From positions 2,051,501 through 2,115,500 of the forward strand of contig NC_012881.1 of the NCBI RefSeq assembly GCF_000023445.1: a stretch of DNA of 64,000 bases, in the 5' to 3' direction. Shown here one piece after another: positions 8,865-16,185 of this stretch (within the stretch, counting starts at the first letter, position 1; every line of letters starts with the position of its first letter). The notes below the pieces were generated by a model. It did no database searches and was not told the DNA's origin. It saw only the letters and a program-made list of their open reading frames with translations. A program made the position numbers and the translations under genes. The stretch is from Maridesulfovibrio salexigens DSM 2638 (GTDB lineage Bacteria; Desulfobacterota; Desulfovibrionia; Desulfovibrionales; Desulfovibrionaceae).

Positions 8865-9860
8865 CTATTTGTTCAGAGGAGTCGTTAAAAGTCGTTGATT
8901 TGTCTGAAAATGTTTTGGCAGAAGTCCAAATCTTTTTTTGAACGCACTACTGAAATGGCTTAAATTTTGGTAGCCAATAGAAAATGCGACTTCAGTAACA
9001 TTTTGATCTCCTCGTTGAAGAAGATCATACGCCTTTTGCATTCTGAATTCTCTGAAGTAACCGAAAACAGAGGTGTCAAAGACCTGTCTGAAACCGTTTT
9101 TTAATTTTCTTTCATTAATGCCGACATGAATTGCAAGTTCACGCAGACTCGGTGGATTTTCCAAATCGCAGATTAGAAATTTGCTAGCTTCTCGAATTCG
9201 TTCTACATCGTCCGGTCGTAACGGCTGCGATGCAGAACGGGTGGGTGTTTCAGACTTGAAATAATCATGAAGTTGCATGGACAATAAATCCATGACCCTG
9301 CTTTCAAGAAATAGTTTCCGTAATCCACCTTCATATTGGCATTGGATAATTTGAGTTAAAAGATGTTGCTTGGCTGGATTACGAGGGCCGAACCAGTGGA
9401 TGGGATTTGCATTGCTATTATCAAGAGTTTTTTGAAAATCTCGAGGCAGTTCGCTCATATTGTCCACAAAATATTCACGAAGAAATTGTTGAGAAACAAT
9501 TATGCCTAAAACACAAGATGTTTGGTCTTTAGGACGTTCTATTATTCCACACATTTTAGGCAGATAAAAGATTCCGTTTGATCCACTCTGCATCTCGTCT
9601 ACCTGATTACGTAGTGTCCCGTTTGAAAAAGAGCATCTATTCTTTCCAGAATACGTAAAACCAAATTGTATAGGTGCTTCGTCCCTGTCAAAGCTAGCTA
9701 TTAGGTTTCGTCGGGGTGTGGTCTTAGCAATGGTCAGTGTCAAACCCGGGCGGAGCAAAATATTCTGGAAACATCTTGAACCTAATATTCCATTCTGGGC
9801 TGAAAATTCTAAAGACTTGTATTCTCGAGATGGGGCTAGGGGAGGTGGAGTGGATTTCAT
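8865..9860 (-). CDS. AraC-family regulator, PchR-like
   Basis: A 331-residue regulator. The N-terminal half is a sensing domain with the FGFTYSGKNRC region typical of PchR-like regulators of siderophore receptors. The C-terminal 100 residues hold two helix-turn-helix units (SLRELAIHVGINERKLKNGF and VTEVAFSIGYQNLSHFSSAF) followed by RFGLLPKHF. PchR-type proteins bind an iron-loaded siderophore in the cytoplasm and switch on the matching receptor gene. It lies 109 bases upstream of the receptor and in the same direction. A Fur-like box is present upstream (9915-9931). This is the best clue that the operon handles a metal chelate. Confidence 0.88.
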   Translation of the reverse strand: MKSTPPPLAPSREYKSLEFSAQNGILGSRCFQNILLRPGLTLTIAKTTPRRNLIASFDRDEAPIQFGFTYSGKNRCSFSNGTLRNQVDEMQSGSNGIFYLPKMCGIIERPKDQTSCVLGIIVSQQFLREYFVDNMSELPRDFQKTLDNSNANPIHWFGPRNPAKQHLLTQIIQCQYEGGLRKLFLESRVMDLLSMQLHDYFKSETPTRSASQPLRPDDVERIREASKFLICDLENPPSLRELAIHVGINERKLKNGFRQVFDTSVFGYFREFRMQKAYDLLQRGDQNVTEVAFSIGYQNLSHFSSAFKKRFGLLPKHFQTNQRLLTTPLNK

Positions 9861-10161
9861 AATGCTATCTCCGTTATTTTGATATTAATATTGTCGCATA
9901 TAATCTTGCAGAGATTGAAAGTCAATATCAGTTGAAATATTAAGAATTAGCACTTGAGGAGAGAAATGGGCAGGACGAAGTGCTTGTTATAAGCTGAGTG
10001 AGGGGAAAGGCGGTCTAAAGTCTCTTGGGTTCTGCAATCAGATTTTCTGAGGTGAATTGGAAATATTAAGAAGATCCATAGCATTACCCTGAATGCGGTA
10101 GGGGATAATGTGTTGAGTTGCCCTTTGATTTTAGCGCGTTAAATCGGTGCACTGAAGGCAT
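9861..10161. other. Intergenic region upstream of the AraC gene
   Basis: This stretch is AT-rich and holds the leader of the AraC gene (SD CGGAG about 8 bases before its ATG), the Fur-like box listed separately, and then about 220 bases up to the ssrA terminator without an open frame, hairpin or repeat that I can support. Confidence 0.5.
9915..9931 (-). promoter_or_regulatory. Possible Fur box upstream of the AraC/TonB operon
   Basis: The 17-mer TTGAAAGTCAATATCAG (read on the plus strand) matches the Desulfovibrio-type Fur palindrome TTGAAAATCATTTTCAA, as I recall it, at 13 of 17 positions. It lies 55-71 bases before the regulator start codon, where a promoter-blocking site would be expected. 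The half-site symmetry is imperfect (5 of 8), so it is only a candidate. Confidence 0.4.
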
Positions 10162-10227
10162 AAAAAAAGGCTCATGAACATTCCACTATGTACCAAACTG
10201 GTGTGGATATGCCATGAGCCTTTTTTT
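10162..10227 (-). terminator. Terminator of ssrA
   Basis: An A-rich arm with GGCTCATG (10162-10175) pairs with CATGAGCC plus seven T (10213-10227) across a 37-base loop that can pair further. Read on the minus strand it lies 30 bases after the tmRNA 3' end and closes with a T run, so it can also work in the other direction. Confidence 0.75.
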
Positions 10228-10256
10228 CTTTGAAAAATCCAATTATTTCAATTGGT

Positions 10257-10616
10257 TGGTGGAGGCGGGGAGAGTCGAACTCCCGTCCGAGAATGCTCCA
10301 CCAAGATGTCTACAGGTTTAGTTCAAGTATTGTTTCTCGCCCAAATGAACGCCCCTGAACAGGCAACATATGAGCCAGCGCGTGCTAGGTTCTCGCCTCT
10401 CTACGGACGTGCAACGCAGAGATAGCCAGTCTGATGGGGTTGTTGTCAAAGCTAATATCAGACATCAAAGCTATGACATGGTCAGCTTAATTAAGCTGCC
10501 ATTGCGTAATCGTAATTGTCGTTTGCAATTATGATTGTGCCGCTTTTTACGTGGCCAGCGGCGCCACGACCTGCAACCTTGGCTTCATTCACCCCCGTCG
10601 AAACCAATGCGCCCCC
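10257..10616 (-). ncRNA. ssrA: tmRNA (transfer-messenger RNA)
   Basis: The RNA rescues stalled ribosomes. The 5' end GGGGGCG (from 10616) pairs with CGCCUCC near the 3' end, followed by A and an encoded CCA (10257-10259), giving a 7-bp acceptor stem. The T-arm sequence GGGAGTTCGACTC lies near the 3' end. The tag frame runs from 10527 to 10492 and encodes ANDNYDYAMAA followed by TAA, very close to the Desulfovibrio tag and ending in the AMAA proteolysis signal. The length is 360 nt, normal for one-piece tmRNA. Confidence 0.97.
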
Positions 10617-10644
10617 ATTTTTTCAAAGAACACTTCCTACTTAT

Positions 10645-10672
10645 ACTGTATGCACGCAGGAAGATGATGCAA
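10645..10672 (-). promoter_or_regulatory. Probable ssrA promoter
   Basis: On the minus strand TTGCAT (10672-10667), a 16-base spacer and TACAGT (10650-10645) form a sigma-70-like promoter about 30 bases before the tmRNA 5' end at 10616, which leaves a short leader for RNase P to remove. Confidence 0.55.
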
Positions 10673-10775
10673 GGGGGTTCGGGCAAATGAATTGCCACTT
10701 TCCCCTTCAGGTGAAGAGATGTTTTCTATATCATTGCCGTGCTGTTGGCAAGGGCTCTTAAAGTACAAAATTAAA

Positions 10776-11099
10776 TTATTTCCAGCCTTCTTTGCATGGA
10801 CCGCAGAGCTTCGAGCAGAGTGAAGAGGCCATTGGATCAAAGCCGCCTTTGCGGATTTCTCCGGTCAATTGGTTTGTACAGGTATATTCCAGCTCATATT
10901 CACAAACCCAGTCTGAAAGAACGTCACCGTTAACGTCTGTACATTTTATCTGGGCAGTACCGAAATTTACCCTTTCATCAATGCAGGCTGGACCTTGATT
11001 ACATTTGTAGGTCGAAACATCTGCGAACGCAGTGGAAGATGAGACTATGACGAGAAAAAATATAGCGTACGCAATTGTGGCGATTTTGGAGAATTTCAT
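10776..11099 (-). CDS. Small secreted Cys-rich protein, unknown
   Basis: A 107-residue protein from the ATG at 11099, preceded by GGGAG; an upstream in-frame ATG at 11111 is less likely because the SD lies between them. Residues 1-27 are a signal peptide (KIATIAYAIFFLVIVSSSTAFA). The mature part holds eight or nine Cys spread as pairs (CNQGPAC, CEYELEYTC, CSKLCGPC), suggesting disulfide bonds in the periplasm or outside the cell. No family is recognised. It stands alone upstream of ssrA. Confidence 0.65.
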   Translation of the reverse strand: MKFSKIATIAYAIFFLVIVSSSTAFADVSTYKCNQGPACIDERVNFGTAQIKCTDVNGDVLSDWVCEYELEYTCTNQLTGEIRKGGFDPMASSLCSKLCGPCKEGWK

Positions 11100-11228
11100 G
11101 CGTGCTCCCATACTGTTGTAATTAAAATTCGAGCTAATGGTTGAATTTTTATAATATTAACCCTTTCTTGTCATTGCGCAAAGTGATAAAAGCGCAGTGT
11201 TTACGAACATTAATTTTATGGAGGAACT

Positions 11229-11432
11229 ATGCAGAATCCTTTTAAGTTTTATATCTTTGAAGAAGCGGCTTACATTTACGATTCCAATCAGAAACGTATT
11301 TTCAAAATGGGTGTTGAAGAAAGCGCTGATGTGGCGGGGGAGTTGGAAGCTCAGATCCTTGAGAGCGGTGAAGAGGTGGATAAAGATAAAGCGTGGGAAG
11401 TCTCAGGATTGGATAAGTTGAATCCGGCCTAA
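11229..11432 (+). CDS. Small hypothetical protein
   Basis: A 67-residue acidic protein starting at 11229 after a strong SD (GGAGG, 5 bases before ATG). It begins MQNPFKFYIFEEAAYIYD and is rich in Glu and Asp. There is no signal peptide, membrane segment or known motif. It converges with the HD-GYP regulator gene downstream. The good SD and coding-like composition support a real gene, but the function is unknown. Confidence 0.6.
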   Translation: MQNPFKFYIFEEAAYIYDSNQKRIFKMGVEESADVAGELEAQILESGEEVDKDKAWEVSGLDKLNPA

Positions 11433-11437
11433 GGTAT

Positions 11438-12805
11438 TTAATACAACGGGCTGTCATTTTCTAACATGACAGCCTGAAAAGCCCGCGCGCAATCCGGGCA
11501 GAGTTCTTCATCAGATTTGGCTTCAATGAATTCCATGGCAGCCTTATGGGTGAAGGCTTCCTTATATGGTCTGTCTGTGGTTAGTGCATCATATACGTCA
11601 GCAATTGATATGATTCTGGCCCATAAAGGAATTTCTCCGCCAACAAGACCGTGCGGATAACCTCTACCATTTATTTTTTCATGGTGGTGCAGCACCGCGG
11701 GGATGATGTCTTCCATACTAGGAATCGGGCTCAGAATGTCAGCCCCAAGTACCGGGTGTTCTTTAATCTTTCCAAACTCTTCATCGCTCAGCGGGCCGTT
11801 TTTAAGCAGAATATCGTCGCGAATTCCGATTTTCCCGAGATCATGCAGCTTTGCGGCAAATCCGATTCTTTCCTGATCAAAATCGTTAAGTGAAAGCTTT
11901 GCCGCAATTTTAACCGAAAGGTTTGAGACAGTATCAGAATGGCCGCGTGTATAGGAATCTCTCGCTTCCAAGGCCTGAATCAAGCTGGTGATACTGCCCA
12001 TGAGCAGGGTGCGTTCTTTTTTGAAGATCTCACGCTGCTGCAGCACTATCTGAAAATGGTCGCTGAGTAATTTTTCTGCTGTAATTACAAGTTGGTCTAT
12101 GTTGAAAGGTTTGACCAGAAATGCAGCCGCGCCTTTGTGCAACAATTCGCGCATGGTTCTTCTGTCCGCACCTGAACTCATTATTACAAATGGCACATGT
12201 GAAAGAGAGGGGTGATTCTGGATTTTTTCGCAGAATTTGATGCCGTCCATTACCGGCATATTGATGTCAGAAAGAATGAGATGCGGTACTATTTCGCTCG
12301 CTATTTCGAATGCTTCAAAACCGTTGCTGGCTGTGATTACTTTGAATCCGGCTGAGGTTAGTCCTGTTTTGACAACGTTCAGTATGTATTTGGAATCATC
12401 GACAACAAGTACAAGTTTGTCGCGGAGCAGTTTAGCGCGATCAAGAATTTCTTTAATATAAGGGAGCAGGTCCTGACGGGCTTTGTTCTTGGTAATATAG
12501 GCGGCCGCTCCGACTTCGAATCCTTTTTCGATTTCTTCGTGCCGTTCGTTGCTGGATAAAATTATTACCGGAGTAGATTGGGTATCGGGGTTGCTCTTGA
12601 TTTCAGTGCAAAGTTGATAACCGTCTATTCCCGGCATGGTAATATCTGTAATTACCAGATCGTAATGGTGGTTACGGGTGTAGTCCAGACCCTGTATGCC
12701 GTTAACAGCTTCAGTTACGTCAATGGAATGCTTCTTCAATTCTGAACTGATCACAGTTCGGATAGTCTTGCTGTCATCGACAACTAAAACTTGAGGATTG
12801 AGCAT
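11438..12805 (-). CDS. Double-receiver HD-GYP response regulator (c-di-GMP phosphodiesterase type)
   Basis: A 455-residue cytoplasmic regulator. Two receiver domains come first: residues about 5-120 (VLVVDDSKTIR, phospho-acceptor D in LVITDITMPG) and about 130-250 (LVVDDSKYIL, D in LILSDINMPVMDG, then VKPF). The second has the usual switch lysine; the first has TKNK in its place. The HD-GYP domain (about 270-450) has HDLGKIGI and HHHEKINGRGYPHG, so the metal ligands and GYP loop are intact and it probably hydrolyses cyclic di-GMP. No kinase is adjacent, so its phosphodonor is unknown. A Cys pair near the C-terminus (CPDC) is an unusual addition. Confidence 0.92.
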   Translation of the reverse strand: MLNPQVLVVDDSKTIRTVISSELKKHSIDVTEAVNGIQGLDYTRNHHYDLVITDITMPGIDGYQLCTEIKSNPDTQSTPVIILSSNERHEEIEKGFEVGAAAYITKNKARQDLLPYIKEILDRAKLLRDKLVLVVDDSKYILNVVKTGLTSAGFKVITASNGFEAFEIASEIVPHLILSDINMPVMDGIKFCEKIQNHPSLSHVPFVIMSSGADRRTMRELLHKGAAAFLVKPFNIDQLVITAEKLLSDHFQIVLQQREIFKKERTLLMGSITSLIQALEARDSYTRGHSDTVSNLSVKIAAKLSLNDFDQERIGFAAKLHDLGKIGIRDDILLKNGPLSDEEFGKIKEHPVLGADILSPIPSMEDIIPAVLHHHEKINGRGYPHGLVGGEIPLWARIISIADVYDALTTDRPYKEAFTHKAAMEFIEAKSDEELCPDCARAFQAVMLENDSPLY

Positions 12806-12910
12806 CTTTTCTCCATTGAGAGTTGGTAATTACTGGTGATATAGCACTATGTAGTGTCGCCCTAACAAACTCGCTTAAATATTGTCATAATTAGCTTAAT
12901 GATAAAAGTA

Positions 12911-12937
12911 AAGGCCGGAGGAAGTTCCTCCGGCCTT
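12911..12937 (-). terminator. Terminator after the DUF4198 gene
   Basis: A GC-rich stem (GGCCGGAGGAA pairing with TTCCTCCGGCC) is followed on the minus strand by TTTACTTTT. It lies 38 bases past the stop of the minus-strand gene at 12975 and could also protect the divergent side. Confidence 0.8.
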
Positions 12938-12974
12938 TCGCTTAGTTTTATAATAAGGCTGTTTGTGTTTTATC

Positions 12975-13736
12975 TTATTTGTTTTTAAAAGGAAGCATTT
13001 CAATCCAGAGAACTGCACCCAACTCTACATCTTTGCCTTTGATTTTGTAATCTGCATCGTTCAGACCTGCAAAACCCCACCAGCCTGCTTTGGGGCAGGC
13101 AAAAGTGAATACGCCGTTTTCATCACACAGAACTTCCTGAGTCACCATACATTCATAAGGCGCTTCCAGTTTTGCATCTTTATTGTAAAATTCAACTTCT
13201 ACACGGGTGAAAGGAGCGGGCTTGCCATCAAGCAATACAATTCCCTGAAAAACATTACCGGCATAATTACCCCAAGGGCGGGTTAAGGGAACGATTTCAG
13301 TCTTCACGCCAAGAGGTTTGTTCCAGTCTTCACCTTCATCAAAAGCGGAAACAACAGTCTTGGTGTAATGGATGATGTAGTTATCTTCTGCCGGCTCAGG
13401 ATAGGGAGTAGGCTCCATGAAAAATGTATACATGCCGGGGCGTTTAAATTTGTATTCAGTCTTAAAGGAGTCGTGATCCATGACTTTGTTTTCTTTGAGG
13501 GTAGGAAGAAGGTTAGTTTCTTTACCCTCATAAAATACACTGAATTTTTGAGGTTTAACCAGATTCATCCCGATAAGTTCGAAAGGATGTGAAAATGAAA
13601 GCTGGAGCTCTGCATTCTTTTTTTTCGGGCTGATGATCGAATTTTCAGGGATCAACATTCCAAAATGGGCAAAGGCAGAACTGCTGAAGGCCACAACCAG
13701 TAAAATGGTCAGAACGGGAATAATCTGTTTTCGCAT
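12975..13736 (-). CDS. Secreted DUF4198 protein, NikK-like nickel-uptake accessory
   Basis: A 253-residue protein with signal peptide MRKQIIPVLTILLVVAFSSSAFA; the mature N-terminus begins HFGMLIPE, with a His immediately after cleavage as in DUF4198/NikK proteins. The rest is beta-rich (carboxypeptidase-regulatory-like strands) with NYAGNVFQGIVLLDGKPAPFTRVEVEFY. In Desulfovibrio and relatives, DUF4198 proteins accompany ECF-type nickel/cobalt transporters and are thought to bind the metal in the periplasm. Here only a NikL-like gene is adjacent (33 bases upstream); the NikMNO core is not in the window. The nickel link is inference. Confidence 0.78.
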   Translation of the reverse strand: MRKQIIPVLTILLVVAFSSSAFAHFGMLIPENSIISPKKKNAELQLSFSHPFELIGMNLVKPQKFSVFYEGKETNLLPTLKENKVMDHDSFKTEYKFKRPGMYTFFMEPTPYPEPAEDNYIIHYTKTVVSAFDEGEDWNKPLGVKTEIVPLTRPWGNYAGNVFQGIVLLDGKPAPFTRVEVEFYNKDAKLEAPYECMVTQEVLCDENGVFTFACPKAGWWGFAGLNDADYKIKGKDVELGAVLWIEMLPFKNK

Positions 13737-13769
13737 GAACTCACTCCGTGCATTGATGTGTCAGGGTAG

Positions 13770-14396
13770 CTATTTTTTCCGGGAGAGAAAAAAAGCAGCA
13801 ACTCCAAAAAGTCCGAGGATGTAACCTATCCCCGAAAATATTTCATTAACGCCGGGACCTTTTTCTTGCTGGCTGATGATCAGTCGCTTTAAGGTCTCGA
13901 CTTTATTGGTAAGCTTTTCTACCTGTGCTGTTAGTTGAGCTATTTCAGCTGATGAAGTTGTTGTGTCGACAGATGATGTCATGGGCACAGGCTCGGATGA
14001 CTGTGCAGAGGAGGTGGTGATTGTAGGTTTGTTTTCTGCTGGTGAATTAGGAAAAATCTCATCTGCGGTTAGTGTCCAGTCGCCTCGGTGTCCTTCTGAA
14101 GCTTGAAGATTGATTAACAGTCCGTTTCTGTCCATTTTTATTGCTTCAGGGATGGGGAAATCAAAGAGTCCACCATCATCAGTAACACCTGTGAGTAAAA
14201 CTTTTCCTGTATCTGCGTTTAGAATTTCAATCTTACCTTGATGCACTTTCTTTTTTTTACTGAAATAGCTTTCGGTAAATACTGTATCGCCCTCAACGTA
14301 GGCAAAGACATTTACCCTGTGGGCAAATGAAGGTGTGCTCATTATAAGTAGAAGGATTAGCGATACAAGCACTCTTGATAGGTATTTAAATTTCAT
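13770..14396 (-). CDS. NikL-like periplasmic protein with C-terminal membrane anchor
   Basis: A 208-residue protein from the ATG at 14396, which has AAGGAG five bases before it; the frame extends to 14489 but without signal-peptide logic. Signal peptide VLVSLILLLIMSTPSFA is followed by HRVNVFAYVEGDTVFTESYF, the start typical of CbiL/NikL proteins of nickel and cobalt importers, again with a leading His. A Ser/Thr-rich linker, a coiled coil (LTAQVEKLTNKVETLKRL) and a final membrane helix (YILGLFGVAAFFL) follow. It probably works with the DUF4198 protein downstream to present nickel to a transporter encoded elsewhere. Confidence 0.75.
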   Translation of the reverse strand: MKFKYLSRVLVSLILLLIMSTPSFAHRVNVFAYVEGDTVFTESYFSKKKKVHQGKIEILNADTGKVLLTGVTDDGGLFDFPIPEAIKMDRNGLLINLQASEGHRGDWTLTADEIFPNSPAENKPTITTSSAQSSEPVPMTSSVDTTTSSAEIAQLTAQVEKLTNKVETLKRLIISQQEKGPGVNEIFSGIGYILGLFGVAAFFLSRKK

Positions 14397-14440
14397 TTTT
14401 TCTCCTTTTGAGTCGTAAATCTCAAAACGGATGTTATTGT

Positions 14441-14467
14441 GTGTCACTCTTTTGTGATATGTGGTAC
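14441..14467 (-). promoter_or_regulatory. Possible NikR operator
   Basis: GTGTCAC, 13 bases, then GTGGTAC. The half-sites are inverted repeats matching at 5 of 7 positions. The spacing and left half agree with the GTGTTAC-N13/14-GTAACAC operator I recall for deltaproteobacterial NikR; the right half matches at only 4 of 7. It lies 45-71 bases upstream of the NikL-like start, which fits a repressor site. Confidence 0.4.
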
Positions 14468-14503
14468 TCTTCGGGTTAAAAAAAGTCAATAATGAAATAA
14501 AAA

Positions 14504-14536
14504 TAGCCCTTAACGATGTTTCAGTTAAGGGCTATT
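14504..14536 (-). terminator. Terminator after the beta-barrel fusion gene
   Basis: ATAGCCCTTAAC pairs with GTTAAGGGCTAT around an eight- or nine-base loop; on the minus strand it is followed by TTTTATTT. It sits 24 bases past the stop at 14560. Confidence 0.8.
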
Positions 14537-14559
14537 AAGCAGATTTTGTTTTAGTGCGG

Positions 14560-15963
14560 TCAGTCGAAAGTGTAACCTATGTTAAACATTGTATCGAAGA
14601 AACCATTGGGATCGTCTTTCTTGCCCCCAAAAGTCTTCAGGTAACGGGAATCAAGCCCGATAGTGAAACCGGAATCGAATTCATAGAGAAATCCCGCTCC
14701 GCCACCTGCAACAGGAGCTCCGTCAGAGATTTTGAATATGGTTCCTGGATAATCAAAAAATGAATATCCGCCGTGAGCGGCTATGTAGGGTGTAAAGTTC
14801 CTGTCAGCATAGAATCTGTAGAGTAATGACCCCATAAATGTATATGTGGTAAAATTTTTGTTTTTATAATCATACGCAGTTCCGTTGCTGTTGATTGTTC
14901 CGTTATCATAATATGTTGTTCCGTAAGTTCCGGATGAGCCGGAAGAACTGCCCATTAGAAAATCTCCGCCGATGCCGAATCCGGACGGGAAGAAATGCCG
15001 CGCAGAGATTCCACCCAGACCACCGAAAGAAGAGTATGGTGTGTCGCTTTTAGAAGACAGGGCAGCCTGAGCTCCTCCGCCGACCCCTAAGAATGTTTCA
15101 GAGCTTTTTTTGGGAACAAAAAATCCTTTATTCTTGGTTCTTCTTGATTTTTTCTGAACTCTTACGGCCAGTTCATAGTCTCGTTTTGCAGCATCACCGG
15201 GGCTTTGCATCTGCTGCGGTTGTTCCTGTGTCTTGATTACCGGCACGGCTGCTTGATTCTGTTGCAGTCCCGGCTTTTGAACGTAATATACCTGTTGAGC
15301 AGGTTGTGGCGCTGCTGTCGGGGCTGGGCGTCCCGGCCAAAGTCCCAGTTGTTGCTGAGGCTGATATACCTGAACATAACGCACTTGCTGTTTAGGTTGA
15401 GGCTGTGGCGCTTGCGGCATTGTCTTACGTATAGGAGTTTGCACAGCTTCAGGGGGTGATTGCGGTGAATTCTCCGGCATGAGATCGTCAGTAATTTTAG
15501 CAGCGCTTGCTTCGCTGGTGGGAGCAGTCTTGGTTTGTGCGCTTGGAGCTTGTTCAGCAGTAATAGGTTGCGCAACTTCTTTAGGCTGCTCATCAGTTTT
15601 GGTGGATACTGACGGGGCGGGGGTTGCTGTGCTTTGAACGATGCCTTCATCGAGGAGTTCTTTAGATATTGATTTTCCATCGACAGTTATGTCACCTATT
15701 ATATTTCCTTCGTCGTCCTTGCTGATTTCTCTGACATCAACATCACGCATAAGGACGAGGTTACTGCTTTCGAGTCGGGCTTTTGCCGCATCCAGTCCCG
15801 GTATTGCTTTTACTCCGGGAATATTAACTTTAACCGGTGTTTGACCATCTTTGAGCACAATAAAAGAAGTTGCTCCTTCCACAGCCACGATTTTACCCGG
15901 CCAAGCAAAGGACAACGCTGGGAGCAGGAGTATAGCGATAAGTATGGTCAGTAATCTCAACAT
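14560..15963 (-). CDS. Nuclease-fold (degenerate SNase-like)/Pro-Gln linker/outer-membrane beta-barrel fusion
   Basis: A 467-residue secreted protein with signal peptide MLRLLTILIAILLLPALSFA. Residues about 21-110 resemble a thermonuclease-like OB fold (GKIVAVEGATSFIVLKDG, then VKVNIPGVKAIPG and LVLMRDVDVREI), but the usual catalytic Asp and Arg of the DGDS/DAPE and RY motifs are missing. Residues about 110-270 are a low-complexity Pro/Gln/Ala linker. The last 190 residues are Gly- and aromatic-rich alternating strands (GGLGGISARHFF, FTPYIAAHGGYSFF) ending in FNIGYTFD with a terminal-aromatic signature of OmpA/OmpW-type barrels. Likely an outer-membrane protein with a periplasmic binding domain. 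No exact family is known to me. Confidence 0.65.
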   Translation of the reverse strand: MLRLLTILIAILLLPALSFAWPGKIVAVEGATSFIVLKDGQTPVKVNIPGVKAIPGLDAAKARLESSNLVLMRDVDVREISKDDEGNIIGDITVDGKSISKELLDEGIVQSTATPAPSVSTKTDEQPKEVAQPITAEQAPSAQTKTAPTSEASAAKITDDLMPENSPQSPPEAVQTPIRKTMPQAPQPQPKQQVRYVQVYQPQQQLGLWPGRPAPTAAPQPAQQVYYVQKPGLQQNQAAVPVIKTQEQPQQMQSPGDAAKRDYELAVRVQKKSRRTKNKGFFVPKKSSETFLGVGGGAQAALSSKSDTPYSSFGGLGGISARHFFPSGFGIGGDFLMGSSSGSSGTYGTTYYDNGTINSNGTAYDYKNKNFTTYTFMGSLLYRFYADRNFTPYIAAHGGYSFFDYPGTIFKISDGAPVAGGGAGFLYEFDSGFTIGLDSRYLKTFGGKKDDPNGFFDTMFNIGYTFD

Positions 15964-16185
15964 AATTCAGCCATTTTTATAGGTTATACCACATTACAAA
16001 AATGATCGGCATTAATTGGAGAAACTTAACACCGGATTGGTTTATTTTATTATGTTCTCAAGAATACCCTAAATTTGAAAATATTTAAAATTATGCATTA
16101 AATGTGGAACCAGAAGTGGTTTGATTGTTTCATAATGTTTTTGGTGTTAATATGTTGTCGAAATTTTAAGGAAGCAGGAGCTAGC

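Noticed and set aside
10516-10840. Open frames over and beside the tmRNA
   Set aside because: They lie within or against ssrA and its promoter and have no SD or protein-like composition.
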